Origin: Hyperoplus lanceolatus
Lineage: Eukaryota > Chordata > Actinopteri > Uranoscopiformes > Ammodytidae
Direction: 5' to 3'
DNA: 64,000 bases
Assembly: GCA_026929865.2 (NCBI GenBank)
Contig: CM049398.1
Location: 24,733,001-24,797,000, forward strand
Position numbers and translations under genes: made by a program. The notes below the pieces were generated by a model. The model was not told the DNA's origin and ran no database searches. It saw nothing but the letters and a program-made list of their open reading frames with translations. Below, in pieces: positions 1 to 17,000 of this stretch (position 1 is the stretch's first letter; each line of letters starts with the position of its first letter).

Positions 1-469
1 TCAATAATGTTCAGTTTTGAAGGGAACTCTGGCCCAGAAGTGCCTGCAATGGCATTTACGGCCACTAGAAATGGCGGATAACAGCTTTAACTCATTCTTG
101 CTGAACATTTGTAAATGACACCTATGAGCATTTTCTTTAATGTTTTGTCACATTTTATAATCTAAACAATTAAAAGAGAAAATAATCAGCAGTTCAGTAA
201 TTATGAAAATAACTAGTAACTACCCCAACTTTAATTCAAAGTTCAAAAATAACTTTCATAATTGAAAAGCTATCGCTGCACTGCTTGAAGATATTGTTCT
301 ATGTACTGTATATAGAAAATGGTATAGCAAAAAAAGTAATGGACAATCATTCACCGAAATACACAGAAAACAGTTTGTCAGGAAAACTTCCTATCTTTAT
401 ATCTTACAGATGAGAAGATATGTTGCACTAAAACATTTGATAAATCACAAACCACAAGACAGGCCTCAC

Positions 470-6112
<5,643 letters not shown>

Positions 6113-6432
6113 CACGATGATGCTATGTTACCCAGAACATACATTCATTGGACTATCTTCTGCACTGAGCGCAGGAATACTCCGCCCGTGAAACGGCTGT
6201 CGCAAAAGAAGAAAGATTTTATTTTCCTTAAAAAAAACACCTGTCTCTTCTGCAAAAGTGTGTGATAAACTTGTAACAATCCTCGTTTACATGTGTATAC
6301 CATACAAGACGACACATAACAATAAGATGTTGTTGTAACTATGGCTAAAAGGCTTTCTTTTAACCGTGTAACGCCGGTGCCGGGGTTTTAGTTCAGGACC
6401 GTTATCCAGCTATTCTAACAAACCACACTCAC

Positions 6433-6496
6433 TTGAATCTGTGCAGCGCTTGCCGTTTACGGTCCCCTCACACATTTCATGGCAGCCTGTGTTCCT
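6433..6496 (-). other. sacs: possible non-coding 5' exon of sacs
   Basis: On the minus strand a strong donor (CAA|GTGAGT) lies at 6432, about 320 bp upstream of the sacs start codon, in a moderately GC-rich stretch. The upstream edge is a guess, and no transcript evidence is available from sequence alone. Confidence 0.25.
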
Positions 6497-6499
6497 GTA

Positions 6500-9030
6500 A
6501 ACAATAACAACTACAAAAGTTAGTGACAAAGTGATTGCCCTCCATCAACATACTGACTCCTTCAAAGGCAATGTTCTAATAATAATGAATTACACTGCGC
6601 GTGGGAGTAAACAACTCGATACGAAGCAAGAGGGTTCCCTCCCAGTTACTTCCGGGTCGTCCTAAATCCCGTCAGGTGGACTCAACCATCGACATAATAA
6701 ATTATTTATTATGTCTATGGACTCAACTGTCTCAAACCACCTTTTACCTTTTCCCTGGGAGTCCGCAAATGTGTATGACGGGTCGGGGACTACTCAATAT
6801 ACATTGTCTCCGAGAGACTTATTTTATATTTCCTATTCCATAAGCCTTGGCTTCTTCTGCGAGGCATAGCCTACTGTTTAGACACAGCATCGTGTACAGC
6901 GCATGCGTAGTAACTTACTTATGGATTCCAACTATTAATTCATAACTATTTACGAAAGTTTAACTGCTGCATAGTTTAGCAAGCTTAATATATTGTTAAA
7001 CAGTAAACATCTGCACCTACACATGGTGCGACATTGTCTATTGAGTGATAGTCCCAAAGCCTACTCTGCAGAGACTATGCAGCCTCAATAAGCTCTTACT
7101 CTAGCCCAGTGTTCCGGAAGTAAAGCTATTGATATCTTGCATTGACAATGATAATCGAGTGACAGGCAGCTGGAGCACTTCCAAGGCTTGATGGGCGTGA
7201 AACCATCTGCTCAAACAATGAGGACCTGTCGGACCTGTGCTGAAATTGATTCAGCTGATTGATATAGGCTGCATACATGTCTTGGGCCACCTTATGGCAG
7301 AGGAAGACTAATACAAACTTGATATAGCCTATAATCAGAGACAGTCTCTATTGGTTTAAAGTTTTTTGCTTTGCGTCCAAATCGAATTTAGAATAGCCTA
7401 TAATTCAAAAAATAAATAATATAATTATTAATTTAGCCTATAATAGCCTATAGGCATACTTAAAATTATATTTCCTATTGATTCCTCAATAAAATAAATT
7501 ATTGGTCGATAAAGGCTCATTTGTTTATCTTTATCAATTATAAAAACGTATTATTTAGATAAGGAAATATGCATTCATTTTGGTTTAGCCTTTTACAATT
7601 AAACATCATGGCACACTCCACAGGCTACTCATATTGGTCATGGTGCCGAATTTTATTTTAGGCTATAGGCCTGTTAAGAGCCTAAGCTAATTTTCACTTT
7701 CTGCAACTACAGCCTATACCTAATAAGCTTAACGCCTACTGGTGATGTAAAATTAGGGGTCAAAAGACACCGTTGCATTCTGTGCACTGCAGAGTGTACG
7801 TGTCTTACTGGTGTAGGCTATAGGGAACGACTAGGCCTACTTCTAAATAGGCTATAGGCCTATGCAGCTGCATTACTTGACTGGCTTGTGCCACTGGATT
7901 CTGGGACTTGTAGTCAATACACCACAGGGATCAGACGCCAGGACACTGCAGTCCCAGATGCGCACATCAACTTTGCAGACGAGAATCAGTGGGTAGGGTA
8001 TAGTCTACGGTCCCACCACCAAATGCTTATCGGCCACATTTTTTTTAAGGCCGAGGGTTAATCAGATTAAAACCTTTCACATTAAATTAGACAATGCATT
8101 CCACAATCCATTATCCGCTTTGGGCGGGTTCTGATTCTGATCCAGAGGTTGCGCCGACACTGACATCTGATGCAACTACCCTAGAAAACCTCTCGCATGT
8201 TCGTTAAACAAAGTCGTGTGTGGTGCCTTGTTTGTTCAGAAAATCAGCAGGATTAGAGAAGTGACATCACCTCAAAGTCAAAGGCTCCCAACACTTTATA
8301 ACATAAACTGCTCTCAATTACATGTCGGGTTTCCCGAAGAACGGTGTGCATCAAAAGTGTCATAACAACATCATATTCGTTCAGCACATAGGCTTACAAT
8401 ACAATTGGCTTATGAAAAAAATATATGTCAAACTTACCAAAGAAGGCTACTACAATTTAGTCCACCCAAGGCTACTAGAGATTGTCCATTAGGAGTCATT
8501 TAGCCTATATATTAAAAATAATAAAATTATGCATTTCTTTGAAATCTTTATATAGCCTTATAGCTGTAATGTATTTCTGGTGTCCTGTCGCCCCGGTAGC
8601 CTGTAATCTTAATGCCGCATTGGAGAGAGAGAGGGATACTCACATAAGGAAACAAGCATGCTGGCAGCAGCATTAGTGCAGCATCTCTGTACCGTCCTCT
8701 GCAGCGCAGCTGAGGGCTAAAGTTCCTTTAAATGAACGCATAAATAGCAATATACCCGACTCGAACAGTCCAGAGCTAGTACATTGACTGGAAATACGCA
8801 TAAGATTAAATATCTAACAGTCATGAACACCTCTGTACGGTTTCATTCTGCAGGTTCTTACGCACAGGTCTCTTAAAGAGACAGCTACAGTATGAAGCGC
8901 ATGGGACAAAACACGAGCAAATATGGGATGGGCGAATACAATAGAATACGACTCTACTTCCAACGGTATAGTATGCCTAAGTGTGTGAAGTACGAAAATA
9001 TTACATAAAACTCATAAATAATACTAATAA
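6500..9030. other. intergenic region between sacs and the LINE insertion
   Basis: No gene is visible. The part near 7400-7900 is rich in short copies of the palindromic motif ATAGGCCTAT and its variants. The sacs promoter should lie in the first part, but no clear TATA box or initiator can be assigned. Confidence 0.45.
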
Positions 9031-9032
9031 AA

Positions 9033-10460
9033 TCATTGACCGAACATCTCAAGTATGCGAGTCCGAAAACAGCAGTACTACTTTCCATGTGTTTCTCAGG
9101 GTTCATGGCACATGGTTTTTTACCAGACTCTCTCCTATCTGTTACCCTGGTGCCTGTCATAAAAGACAAAGCAGGTGGAATTGGGAGCCGGGACAATTAT
9201 AGGCCTATTGCCTTGGCCAGTGTAGTGTCTAAAGTCTTGGAGAGGGTTCTACTTGATCGCCTAGGTCCCTTTCTTTGCACAACTGAAAACCAATTCGGCT
9301 TCAAATCTAAATTAGGAACTGATGTTTGTATCTATGGCCTGAAGGAGACTGCACAGATGTATTTACGAAAAAACTCCTCAATACTAATTGGCTTTCTTGA
9401 TGCATCCAAAGCATTTGACAGAGTGAACCATTTTAAGCTTTTTAATAAGTTGAGTCAAAGAGGTGCCCCGGGAACTATTGTACGACTTCTGGTATATTGG
9501 TACTCCAATCAAAGGATGCAGGTGCAGTGGGGAAATGCAACCTCAGCCTCTTTTGGAGTGAGTAATGGAGTGCGACAAGGTGGGCTTTTGTCACCTGCTC
9601 TGTTTAATCTCTATATGGATGAGTTGTCTGTTCAACTGAACATGAGGAAAACTGGGTGTGTTGTTGGCAAAATGCTGATTAATCATTTTATGTATGCTGA
9701 TGATTTAGCTATATTGTCCCCCAGCAGTGCTGGCTTTCAACAACTGCTAAATGTATGCTCTGATTATGGTTTACAATACGATGTAAATTTCAACCCGAAA
9801 AAGAGTGCTGTTTTAATATGTCGTACTACAGAGGATAAACATTTGTGCTTTCCCGATTTTTATTTGTCTGGCCAGAAGTTAAATGCAAGTTGTAAAACCA
9901 AATATCTGGGGCATTTTATCACAGATCAGCTGAGGGATGATGATGATATTTATCGCCAGTGTCGCATGCTTTATGTCCAAGCAAATACTCTGGCTAGAAA
10001 ATTTCATATGTGCTCTGATGATGTTAAAATCAAACTGTTTAGAACCTATTGTACTCCCTTGTATACCGCTTCATTGTGGTGTAAGTACAAGAGAGCAAGT
10101 TTACAGAAACTTCGAGTGGCCTATAACGATGCCATGAGGATCCTGTTGAAAAAGCCCAGATCTACTAGTGCCAGTCAATTGTTCTGCAGTATTAATGTTT
10201 ACACCTTTGAAGCTCTTTTGAGACACATAATGTACAGATTTATTCTCCGCCTAAACGATTGCAAGAACAGTCTTGTGCAGATGCTGGTGAATCCTGCATG
10301 TAGTTGTGTGAGATACCAGTCTTCCTTATGGAAGCTCTGGTACAAATCTCTGTTGTGATGTCTCTTTTTAATATATTCTTGTGTTTATGTCTATATTTAT
10401 TATTTGTGTTGTATATGGACCATGAGTCTGCCAATAAAGATGATGATGATGATGATTCCA
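9033..10460 (+). mobile_element. non-LTR retrotransposon (LINE), 5'-truncated copy
   Basis: This copy contains the reverse transcriptase and downstream domain of a fish LINE and ends in AATAAAGATGATGATGATGATG, a short (GAT)n tail. The endonuclease half is absent, the usual result of incomplete reverse transcription. I cannot assign the clade with certainty; the protein is closest in style to the CR1/jockey-like groups. Confidence 0.88.
9036..10358 (+). CDS. LINE reverse transcriptase, open partial frame
   Basis: The 440-codon open frame has no ATG at its start, so it is a truncated remnant rather than a gene. Reverse transcriptase motifs in order are NYRPIALASVVSKVLERVLL, ENQFGFKSKLGTD, GFLDASKAFDRVNHFKLF (first catalytic Asp), GVRQGGLLSPALFNLYMDEL, FMYADDLAIL (catalytic YADD) and KTKYLGHFITD. 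The rest continues to a normal-looking C-terminus ending YKSLL. The lack of any stop or frameshift suggests a young insertion. Confidence 0.85.
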   Translation: MTEHLKYASPKTAVLLSMCFSGFMAHGFLPDSLLSVTLVPVIKDKAGGIGSRDNYRPIALASVVSKVLERVLLDRLGPFLCTTENQFGFKSKLGTDVCIYGLKETAQMYLRKNSSILIGFLDASKAFDRVNHFKLFNKLSQRGAPGTIVRLLVYWYSNQRMQVQWGNATSASFGVSNGVRQGGLLSPALFNLYMDELSVQLNMRKTGCVVGKMLINHFMYADDLAILSPSSAGFQQLLNVCSDYGLQYDVNFNPKKSAVLICRTTEDKHLCFPDFYLSGQKLNASCKTKYLGHFITDQLRDDDDIYRQCRMLYVQANTLARKFHMCSDDVKIKLFRTYCTPLYTASLWCKYKRASLQKLRVAYNDAMRILLKKPRSTSASQLFCSINVYTFEALLRHIMYRFILRLNDCKNSLVQMLVNPACSCVRYQSSLWKLWYKSLL

Positions 10461-11060
10461 TTTATAGATTAGAATAAAATAGAAGATTGAACAGTATAAA
10501 ATCAGACTTTGTGCTCTAAAGTAGAATATAGGGCCTATATAGAATCATAAATTGTTCTATGAACAAAATAGAAGTGTCTTCGATTGATCAGTCTACAAAT
10601 AGGCCTAGTGTAGAATGGAATAGAATAGAATGACAGATTGTGCAGTCTGTGAATGGAATTGAATAATAGATTTAGCAGTTTTTGACTAGAAAATAATCAC
10701 ATTATGCAGTTTGTGTAGAGTAGACTTAAATTATTGCAACCTTGGATTAGAAAAGTGTTTTGATATAGTTAATTGAATCATTGACTAGAATAGAATAGAG
10801 GCACACACTGTAAAATATATGCATGGAATAGAATCAGGTTGTGCAGTTATGATATATTGGTGTAGAATTATAGACTGTGGGGTCTGAATGAAATAATGTC
10901 AAATAGATTGGAATCAGACTGTTCAGTGAGTGGAACAGAATAGAATAGAATATTGTCAGTATAGACCCTCTATCAGTACAGTAGAATAGAATAGAATAGA
11001 ATAGAATAGATTTGTAGTGTGTTCAGTCTTGTATAGAATATTATAGAGTCAAGAATGAAG
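10460..11060. repeat. degenerate minisatellite rich in AGAAT/TAGAA
   Basis: Irregular units of roughly 40-50 bp share a core like TGTGCAGT followed by GAATAGAAT, punctuated by pure (TAGAA)n runs at about 10920-10950 and 10980-11010. It starts right after the (GAT)n tail of the LINE. Confidence 0.7.
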
Positions 11061-11069
11061 AATAGGAGT

Positions 11070-12589
11070 CTCTTTGCCAGGGAACATAATCAGTGTACAG
11101 AAAAAAAATAAAATAAAAAGTAATTGTGAAGAAAAGGTTTTAGGAAATAATGCCCATATAATTCTTAATAGCAATGCTTAGTAGACAACTCAAAACCTAA
11201 CAATAGAAACCATGACACCAACCTCCCAGTAGATGGAGACAACAGCAAAGCTTGAATCCCCTACTGTAGAGGGAGAAGCTTTGCCTGCAGTACAACACTC
11301 TCAAAGCTAGATGACTCATATCACCGTGAGAGTCTACAGATTTGAAACCTCACCGTAGAAATGAATGAACACACTTTAAAAATGAACAGTAGAAATTATA
11401 ATACGTCACTGTGATTGCTACAGTGATAAACCATTGTCCTAGGATTTCATAATGATGAAATAGCCTACTCAAAGAATTCTGCCACAAATGTTTGCATGCA
11501 CATTTTGATACAAAAATCAATAGAATATTCATATTCCACAAATGGCCAGTAAGTAGGTAGGCCTAATATATATAACAGCTAATTACATTTGTAAAGTATA
11601 TACTGATTCCCTGGAACTGATAGCCAACATGCCCTGACATGTACAGTAATTGGCCAATTTTGCTGTTGAACTTTTGTCCTCTGTGTCTTTGCCTTTGTTC
11701 AGACGAACACAGTGTGCACACAGAACTATTTTTTTTAACCAGATGGTGGTTTTGATCATGTACATTTTGTGTTAACATGGCCTTTGTTAGTTGAAGCTTT
11801 GGCCCCTTTTTGTCACAATCTTCACAAGTAAACAGTCATGTCGACAAAAGTTTTACGGATTTCAAATCAGATACAATTTTTTCAGAAAGACTTTACTTAG
11901 GTCATCCCAGAGCTCTATTAATAACATAACAAGTGCTGCATTTCGTATGCATCCAAACAGAACCAAGAGCAATTTGCAAAAGTGAATCATTTCTGGATTC
12001 TTTGCTTTGATCAATAACCTCAAAAAAAAGCTCAACCTAAAATTAAAGTTTCTAGATCCCGATACCTATACCGATTTGTATCCGGGAATGAAGCAGCCTG
12101 TTTTCGTGCTTTATATATAAAGCACGAAAACAGGAATAAGGATATATCCTTATTCCACGCTGACATGTCAAAACAGTAACTTGACATTGAACCCTCATGA
12201 TCCTAAAATGATAGGTTAACAAGTCAATCCTGGATCAGAACACTGACTTCATGACATCTGAAGCTCATAGAGATGAAAGTTTCGCCAAATAATTGAATGT
12301 TTTAACAAGCTTCAAATAGACAGGTGGATTAGACTATAAACCAGCATTAGGCCTACATGTCAGGAGCGGTCATGTTTCAAACTGACAAAGTGTGCAGCTG
12401 CATAGTTGTAGAATAGTGTAGTGTGGTAATGGCCAATCTCCCTGTCATTGGGTCAATGTGAATCTTAACTTGCAAGTAAGGACCACAGGGACGCTGTGTA
12501 GGACCATTAGAGGTCCTCAGACCACAGTTTGGGAGCCGCTTGGCTAGTGCTCCAATTTAAGAACTGCCATTAAACACACACACAGAGAA

Positions 12590-12590
<1 letters not shown>
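11070..12590. other. intergenic region upstream of tnfrsf19
   Basis: No coding exon is supported. The notable structure is the double palindrome at 12097-12154, listed separately. Confidence 0.5.
12097..12154. repeat. two abutting perfect palindromes
   Basis: Positions 12097-12134 form a perfect 38-nt palindrome whose arm reads CCTGTTTTCGTGCTTTATA. Positions 12135-12154 (AATAAGGATATATCCTTATT) form a second perfect 20-nt palindrome. Both would fold as hairpins or cruciforms on either strand. Confidence 0.95.

Positions 12591-12642
<52 letters not shown>
12587..12642. repeat. (GA)n microsatellite
   Basis: About 25 uninterrupted GA dinucleotides, a few hundred bp upstream of the probable tnfrsf19 first exon. 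Confidence 0.97.
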
Positions 12643-12644
<2 letters not shown>

Positions 12645-12839
12645 AGTCGTCCTCTTATGTTTCGACATTTTTTAAACCACTCCTCTATCGGCTCTCAAAC
12701 TATCTGAATTATTGCTGTTATCGATCGTACTGTGATGCAGGACTGAGCTCAGTCAGCGCTGTGTGATTGGCTCTCTTGTTGGGATCGGGTCTTTGATGTC
12801 TGCAGACTGATCACACGCACTTCAGATCCATAAAGCCAC

Positions 12840-12916
12840 CACCCCTCCCTCCCTCTCTCTCCCTCTCTCTCCCTCCCTCATTCTCTCTCTCTCTTTTTTC
12901 CCTCTCTCTCTCTCCG
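12840..12916. repeat. CT-rich polypyrimidine tract
   Basis: A run of CCCTCTCTCT-type sequence immediately precedes the putative tnfrsf19 first exon. Such tracts are common near promoters, but a role here is an inference. Confidence 0.85.
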
Positions 12917-12999
12917 CCTTTGATCTCGGCGCTGGGTTTGTCCTGGATCTGCCGCCGCTCCGTGTTGATCAGGGCTGGGACAGCAGCAGCACTGACATG
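12917..12999 (+). other. tnfrsf19: probable 5' non-coding exon of tnfrsf19
   Basis: A GC-richer segment ends in GACATG|GTAAGC, a strong donor at 13000. A second strong donor (AGCAG|GTAAGA) at 13102 could extend the exon. The transcription start is not defined; the left edge is placed after the pyrimidine tract. An ATG is the very last codon-sized triplet of this exon (see findings). Confidence 0.4.
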
Positions 13000-13109
13000 G
13001 TAAGCAGACCGGTGCGGGAAACACACCACCTCACCTCTCACCGGTCTGCTGTCGACTCTTAACGACCGATACTTCGATCAAAAGGCTCCCTTTTTTAGCA
13101 GGTAAGAAC

Positions 13110-13930
13110 ATCTTTTAAAAAAAAAATAGTTTTGGACATTTAGGCTACTTTTAGGCACTTACGATGTGGAACAACAAGCAGGCGTAGCAACAAACATAAT
13201 AGTAGGATAACAAAACGTAATGTTATAAGTTTACTATAGTGTTATTACATCTAGCCTAGTTGTCATGCTTCGGACACTCGTTACGTTAGACGTGCTTTAT
13301 GGGTGATTTGGTGACTTGTAGGTTGATTAAGCCTTTGTAGGCTAGTCGTTACGTGTCGATAATAGGCTGTTATTCATAAAAAATGATTTTTTTAGAAATG
13401 CTAAACTGGTAGGCATAATGTCCTATGGAAACTATGTGCTACAGTCTTTCTCATATGAAGCCATGGAAGCTGTCTGCGCTTCGAGCCGAGAGTTGAATTA
13501 TCGCAGCTGCTGATGGGACTTTAATCAAGCGCCATCAATTAACAGTTTGCGCGTGGTTATTTTAAAGTGTCCTTCACTGCCTATACACGTACCTACTCAA
13601 TTATAGGATATAAAGATATTTAGTTCCAGTTTTTCAATTGTATTACAACTTAACTAATGTGGCTTACGAATGTTAGCTTTATTCCACACTGTATGACAGT
13701 AAACATCATTTGTTTATTATTTTATAATTCATAATTGGAACTATAATGGTGTTTACAATGAGGGAAATATTAAAACCTCTATGTTAATATTTTTATGACA
13801 CCTAACGTTCAACCAGCATCAACATTAAATTGTATTGAAATACTCAATCAAATGTAATGTAGCCTAGCTACTGTCAAGTAATATACCAACATGTTCTATG
13901 CTCATTCTTCTATAATTTTCTCCTTCTAAC
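13110..13930 (+). other. tnfrsf19: tnfrsf19 first intron
   Basis: Nothing recognisable beyond the splice sites. This short intron next to the promoter is a natural place for regulatory sites, but none can be named. Confidence 0.45.
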
Positions 13931-13955
13931 TGTAGAAAAGAAGTGGTTCATCAAA

Positions 13956-14021
13956 ATGGTCCGGATGCCTCAACACACCCTCTCACTTCTACTTACTGTG
14001 CATGTCATATATTCAGCTCTG
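13956..14021 (+). CDS. tnfrsf19: tnfrsf19 exon: signal peptide
   Basis: It encodes MVRMPQHTLSLLLTVHVIYS and AL, a short basic start followed by a hydrophobic core. The exon begins at 13936 after acceptor CTGTAG and ends at donor GTAAGC. Confidence 0.85.
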
Positions 14022-17000
14022 GTAAGCACTTCATCAGATATTACATTTAAAATGCAAGCTTGAAAGAAAACTTTTATTATTGTGTGTATCCCTTGTCTGT
14101 TGACGTATTTTAAGCACTTACAGGGAAAGATATACGCAGTGGATGTGTAGGCAAATTTGTTCTGCTCCATTTAGTCTATATTCTAATCTGTTTTATTTGA
14201 GTGTTAACGTTTCTCATTCTTGACCAAGGAAATTGGCAAAAAAAAATCTTAACTCTTGGTCTATTTACACCATTTTTCCCAAAGCTTTAAAAAAAATGTC
14301 TTGTATTCTTCATGCCAACTGAACAACCTCCTACTTCTGGGGAAAATATAAAATCTCTGCAAAAGTAAACTTCAGAGGCTATAAGCTGCACATATGAACT
14401 TGGACTGCACTGCCTGCCAGTGCGAAACTGTTCTGACTGTGCGATCTGAAAAACCCTTGCTTGCAGTCGGACAATGCCGAGTATCACTTTACCTTTTTCC
14501 CCTGCACTGTCCTGATTTTGTTTGTTATCTTGGTTTTGGAGATCCCTGCATTGTTGCTCTTGACTTAGATTCTGCTGCCGCAACCTTGCAGTTTTCCCAC
14601 AGGGCTCATTAAAGTTTCTTGTTATCTCTTCCCAACAGTATCAGACTTCTTTTCAAGAATAGTCAAAGGTGTGGGTTGATCCCCTTAAACTATAACACGG
14701 GAGATATTGCTCTCGATTCGGCTCTCTCTCTCTCTGTTGCGGATGAAAGTGGTGATGAAATGCAGGATTCTCTAACTTTCACCAAATGGCTGTCCCTCTC
14801 AGATTCCAGTGTGGGCTGAGGAGGAGACCAGAGAATGCAGAGAACAGGAGTACAAGGACCGGTTTGGGAATTGTAAGCCCTGCAAGCAGTGTGATGCCGG
14901 ACAGGAGCTATCAAAGGTTGGACATATTCTGTCTATTCACTTTTACCTGAATGAACTTTGCTGTTTTCACACAGGGGCATTTTCCAAAGAGCTAGTAAAA
15001 AAGGGAAAAAAAATGTGCAGCTTGTTTATGCAGGAAAAAGGAAAGCGTAACACAGGGGATCCAAAACATGTCAGGTCCTAACAGATCAACTTCCTTGGGT
15101 TTAAAAAAGTTGCCTGGATTATTCCTGTAGTGAAAACTGTTCACAAGTTCATGAAAAGAATGGACATCTCGTTTAAGAAAAAGTGTATATCTTTTGCAGC
15201 GAACCAACATAATTTATTACTTCCTCTCTTTCATGTAGAGAACAGCCAAGCCGTTATTGGCTTTGTACACACCGACCCTTCTTTAATCAGTCACACCCAT
15301 ACTTTTGACCTTTTATAGCTGAATGGCTTCCATTGTTTTTCACCATAGCACCTTGTCCAACTTATTGTCTTCACTGTGTGAAGCAAGCCATGCCTAAGCT
15401 TGCTCCTCTCTTGACTGGGAAAACTGTTTTTTCCGCACCTTAGCCACAGGTTTGTGTGTGCTTTGTATAAATAGGCCTCAATAGTGTCAGCAAAAGCTTT
15501 CCTCTTTGGGAGCAGCTATGCTTCTACTTTTGAAAGTGGAGGCAGTGATGTATAGTAAAGGTGAGTGAGGTATAATCTCTGATTCATTTTGTGGCAAACA
15601 TATCAAGTGAACCCTTTTACTTATTTGATTAATTCAATAGTTAGTAGCGGTACACCACGGAAACCTCTCAATCTATACAAGGATTCCTTTGTACTGTTCA
15701 CAAACTTACATACACTAAAACACCTCATTTATATCAACAATGGTCAGCGTAATATCAGATACACCTAGTATCAGTATGATGCAGTACAATTTAATAGATC
15801 AACCATGAAGTAAAACCAAAACATCTTTATAAACAAATCCACAAACGCTGAATGTTATTTTTATTTTTTTAAAGATTATTTATAAAATTAGATTATATCG
15901 ATAGTGTGGAGAGACAGAGATGAATGGGCCAGAAAGGGGAATGTCACACAGAGAACAACCACGGGCCAGATTTGAACCTGGGTCTGCAGCAAATAGATGA
16001 CTTAGCCTCAAGGGCAGCACTTTAAGCACTACACCACGAGCGCACCCAAATACTGAACATTATGATATATTCATGAATGAAGGATTACGTATACCTAATA
16101 AACTCAGAATATTCCTGTTAATACAGTTGAAAGATACTCATGGGCCTAAGAAAACAAGATAGAGCTCTGTAAATTAAATGGCTTTGCATTTATAACTGCA
16201 TAACACTGTATTTATATAGATGGGTGAATGTTTATATTATTTATATTGATGGCAGCCTTAAGTAAACAATATTATGTCAATTAAAACGCTGATAAACTAA
16301 TGTTATGTAGGTTAACACTCAACTACATCTTTCAGTACTAGTGGAAAAACCCTATATCACTGTTGACATCTGTTGTACACATGCATTTGAGCCCAGTTGC
16401 CTTTAATCTCAGTGCACACAGACATGCACTCTGTGGTTGGTAATACGCTTCAGTAGTCCTCGTGTTCCTCTGCCAGCTCAACAGGCATGAATGCTGCTAG
16501 CCACCCTGGGGTCCTGGTTAATAATTGGCTGCTTCATTCTTTCTCTGGAGGTAGCGGGATGTTGGCTCACAGTGGGGACCTAGGCCTTCACTCAGAGAAA
16601 GTTTCCCAGAGAAACTGCTTCTGATCTGAGTTCTGTGTAACCAAGACAATCTGTCCATGCTCCGAAATGCAGGACTGACTGTTGTGAGGGAAGCAGACTT
16701 TTGGAGTCACTCTGTGCAGCTGCCATAGAGATCCCAAAGGAATGTGCCCCAGTTTGCTCTGGAAGTTTGCCTCTGGAAGCCACTCTTAGGCGGGCTGACA
16801 AACATCAATTAGCCCCTTCACACTAATTGTAGCTAAAAGAACCACCCACACAGAGGGAACATCCATTAAAAGCACTTTTTCTTTTCCAGACATAATTCTT
16901 TCTAGGTTTCATTCACTATAAATTGTCTCTTGTGTTGTGTCAAGCATGAAGGAGAAGCTTTCCAGTGCATGCTGGAAAACTGCCAGTGGCAACAACAAAA

